Source of the DNA: an uncultured Aquimonas sp.
Lineage (GTDB): Bacteria > Pseudomonadota > Gammaproteobacteria > Xanthomonadales > Xanthomonadaceae
Assembly: GCA_946481615.1 (NCBI GenBank)
Contig: CAMLOR010000113.1
Span: 1-9,865, forward strand
Length of the DNA: 9,865 bases
Direction: 5' to 3'
Position 1 is the stretch's first letter, and the number at the start of each line of letters is the position of its first letter. The notes under the pieces were generated by a model. The model was given only the letters and a program-made list of their open reading frames with translations, did no database searches and had not been told where the DNA came from. Positions 8,357 through 9,865 of this stretch are shown here, in pieces. A program made the position numbers and the translations under genes.

Positions 8357-9375
8357 CGGGGGGCGGGTTCGAAATCGGCGCGGCGCAACGCCTCGAACGC
8401 CGGCGAATAGCGGCGCACGTAGCCTTCGCCTTCGCGCAGCGTGAAGACGCCCGCCACGCCGTGCGCCGCCGCGAAGCGCATGCCGTCCTCGGGACCGAGC
8501 ACCATCAGCGCCGCAGCCATCGCATCGGCCTGCATCGCTTCGCGCGCCAGCACGGTGACACCCGCCAAGGCGTGCAGCACCGGCTCGCCGGTGCGCGGGT
8601 CGAGGGTGTGCGAATAGCGACGGCCATCGTGTTCGAAGCCGACGCGGTAGTCGCCAGAGCTGCCGGCGGCGGCATCGCGCAGCGGAAGCACGAGGTCGTA
8701 GTCCGCGCCTTCGGCCACCGGTTCGACGGCGATGCGCCAGTCGCTGCCATCGGGCTTGCGGCCGGCTGCGATCATTTCGCCGCCGAGTTCGACCAGGAAG
8801 GCGTCGATGCCGGCCGCGTGCAGGCGCGCCGCCACGCGATCGAGCGCGTGTCCCGGACCGAGCGAGGAAATGTCCATGCGCAGGCCCCCGGGCTGCAGCG
8901 CGCGCCGCTGCGAAGCGTCGAGTTCGATGCGTGCGAAGCCGACGCTGCCGCGTGCGGCGTCGATTTCCTCCGGCGCAGGCGGCGCGTTGCGCGGCGCGCC
9001 CTCGGGCCCGAAGCCCCAGAGATCGACGAGCGGGCCGACCGTCGGGTCGTAGGCACCCTCGGTTTCGCGCGCAAGGGAAAGGGCGTGCGCGAACACGGCA
9101 AAGAGGTCGGGCGGCAAGGTCTGCCAGCTTCCCGCCGGCGCGCGGTTGAAGCGGGTGAGCGCGGAGTCGGGTTCCCACGCACTCATCTCGGCGACGACCG
9201 CGCCGAGTTCGCCCGCGATCAGCGCATGCACCTCGTCGCGTCGCGTTTCCGGCGCGACGAAGCGCGCCGACCATGTCGTGCCCATGCTGGCGCCGTGCAC
9301 GTGCTGCACGGCCGCGCGCGGCGCACACGCCGCCAGCGCGAAGAGCAACGCGAAGGCGGCGATGCGCGATGCCAC
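8353..9375 (-). CDS. apbE: ApbE-like FAD:protein FMN transferase, lipoprotein
   Basis: This 340-residue ApbE-family protein belongs to enzymes that attach FMN from FAD to Ser/Thr of target proteins in the periplasm, with Mg2+. The GTG start at 9375 is chosen because it yields a proper lipoprotein signal: MASRIAAFALLFALAAC with lipobox LAAC and Cys17. Family landmarks are GASMGTTW (28-35), MSAWEPDSALTRFN (64-77), GAYDPTVGPLVDLWGFGP (107-124), FLVELGGEM (193-201), HTLDPRTGEPV (256-266) and QADAMAAALMVLG (282-294). Two usually conserved positions differ. The DLGGIAKG-type motif reads DISSLGPG (168-175), with Pro174 where Lys is usual. In the usual AD-AL-(A/S)-T motif, Ala288 stands where the metal-ligand Thr is usual. 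The start lies 1 nt after the DUF4198 stop, and the end overlaps the reductase start, so the three genes form one operon. Family is firm; full catalytic activity is less certain. Confidence 0.92.
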   Translation of the reverse strand: MASRIAAFALLFALAACAPRAAVQHVHGASMGTTWSARFVAPETRRDEVHALIAGELGAVVAEMSAWEPDSALTRFNRAPAGSWQTLPPDLFAVFAHALSLARETEGAYDPTVGPLVDLWGFGPEGAPRNAPPAPEEIDAARGSVGFARIELDASQRRALQPGGLRMDISSLGPGHALDRVAARLHAAGIDAFLVELGGEMIAAGRKPDGSDWRIAVEPVAEGADYDLVLPLRDAAAGSSGDYRVGFEHDGRRYSHTLDPRTGEPVLHALAGVTVLAREAMQADAMAAALMVLGPEDGMRFAAAHGVAGVFTLREGEGYVRRYSPAFEALRRADFEPAPR

Positions 9376-9376
9376 G

Positions 9377-9865
9377 TTACTGCGGCAGCACCTCGAGCGT
9401 CGCCGTGTAGGACGCACGGCGCTGCGTGGCGGGCGGCACGAGGTTCGCGCTGTCGGTGACCTGCGCGTTGAGCCAGTACATGCCCGGCGCGGGCCAGGTG
9501 ACGGTGAACTTGCCGTCGGCGCCGGTCGTGGCCTTGATCTCGTCCTGCGCATCGCGATAGCGCGTGCCGCCCGGGATCACCGTCACTTCGACGTTGGCGG
9601 CGGGCTTGCCGTCGATCAGCAGCGCGAACGTCGCGGCCTCTTCGGCGAACAGGTCGTTCGGATGCGTGACGGGCGACAGTTCCAGCCCCTTGCCCGTGGC
9701 CTTCACGGCGCTAGGCGAGCCGGCGGTCACGAAGGTTTCCACGCGCATGGCGTTCTGCGTCACCTGCAGGTTCTTCGCGTCCTTCGGCACTTCGGTGGCG
9801 AAGGTTTCGGGCGTGCCGCGCCAGCGCTTGGGTTCGCCGTTCTCTTCCCAGTTCGCGAACAGGCC
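9377..9865 (-). CDS. DUF4198 (NikM-like) periplasmic protein, C-terminal part
   Basis: The frame is open from the right edge to the TAA at 9377-9379, giving 162 residues; the start and any signal peptide lie outside the window. The visible part begins [17 protein letters not shown] and ends [10 protein letters not shown]. It contains [19 protein letters not shown] and an Ig-like beta-sandwich stretch ([19 protein letters not shown], then [20 protein letters not shown]). Both fit the DUF4198 family, whose members are exported and often linked to metal uptake. A GTG at 9790 could pass for a start, but the upstream codons carry on without a stop and look like family sequence, so the true start is further out. 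The stop is 1 nt from the apbE GTG. DUF4198 genes are known neighbours of PepSY, DUF2271 and ApbE genes. Function is not established. Confidence 0.85.
   Translation of the reverse strand, partial: GLFANWEENGEPKRWRGTPETFATEVPKDAKNLQVTQNAMRVETFVTAGSPSAVKATGKGLELSPVTHPNDLFAEEAATFALLIDGKPAANVEVTVIPGGTRYRDAQDEIKATTGADGKFTVTWPAPGMYWLNAQVTDSANLVPPATQRRASYTATLEVLPQ

Noticed and set aside
5357..8410. A 1017-codon plus-strand open frame spanning glyS and the reductase gene
   Set aside because: It is Arg/Ala/Gly-rich with no domain, and it covers two well-supported genes in other frames. In high-GC DNA such stop-free shadows are expected.
8357..9328. An upstream extension of the reductase frame through apbE
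   Set aside because: It is an Arg-rich shadow of apbE. The ATG at 8356 overlaps the apbE stop in a standard ATGA junction and begins the two-helix anchor.
9376..9552. A longer ApbE starting at 9552
   Set aside because: The extra residues are Arg/Ser/Pro-rich and antisense-like in composition, and they overlap the DUF4198 coding region. The GTG at 9375 gives a clean lipoprotein signal.

Overview
The window comes from a high-GC proteobacterium. The best fit is a gammaproteobacterium of the Xanthomonadaceae/Lysobacteraceae type (Lysobacter, Luteimonas and relatives). Reasons are the strong G/C third-position bias, the two-subunit glycyl-tRNA synthetase (glyQ-glyS), a BPSS1780-family membrane protein, and a DUF4198-ApbE-flavodoxin reductase cluster. 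The taxonomic placement is inference; no rRNA gene is present.

Layout, left to right. (1) Positions 1-916, plus strand: the end of tatB and all of tatC, coupled through an ATGA overlap; this is the distal part of a Tat protein-export operon. (2) Positions 913-3594, minus strand: a GspE/PilB-type secretion ATPase gene followed by a polytopic membrane protein of the BPSS1780 family. The latter converges on tatC so tightly that the two stop codons share one CTAG. (3) A 75-bp divergent intergenic region (3595-3669) with a clear TATACT element. (4) Positions 3670-6653, plus strand: glyQ and glyS, overlapping by 1 nt (TGATG), encoding tetrameric glycyl-tRNA synthetase. (5) A 119-bp convergent spacer (6654-6772) that is mostly one long imperfect inverted repeat with a dRS3-like core. 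(6) Positions 6773-9865, minus strand: an operon read right to left as DUF4198 protein (its start lies outside the window), ApbE-like FAD:protein FMN transferase lipoprotein, and a membrane-anchored diflavin reductase. The junctions are 1 nt apart and ATGA-overlapping.

Regions 1-4 are housekeeping plus an apparently orphan secretion-type ATPase. The right third is the more unusual part: an NADPH-to-flavin electron entry module anchored in the inner membrane, together with a periplasmic flavinylating lipoprotein and a DUF4198 protein. It probably belongs to a trans-membrane electron-transfer or metal (iron) assimilation locus whose remaining members (PepSY, DUF2271, TonB receptor) would lie beyond position 9865. 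The ApbE homologue carries non-canonical residues at two normally conserved sites. I saw no tRNA or rRNA genes, CRISPR array, insertion sequence or prophage gene.
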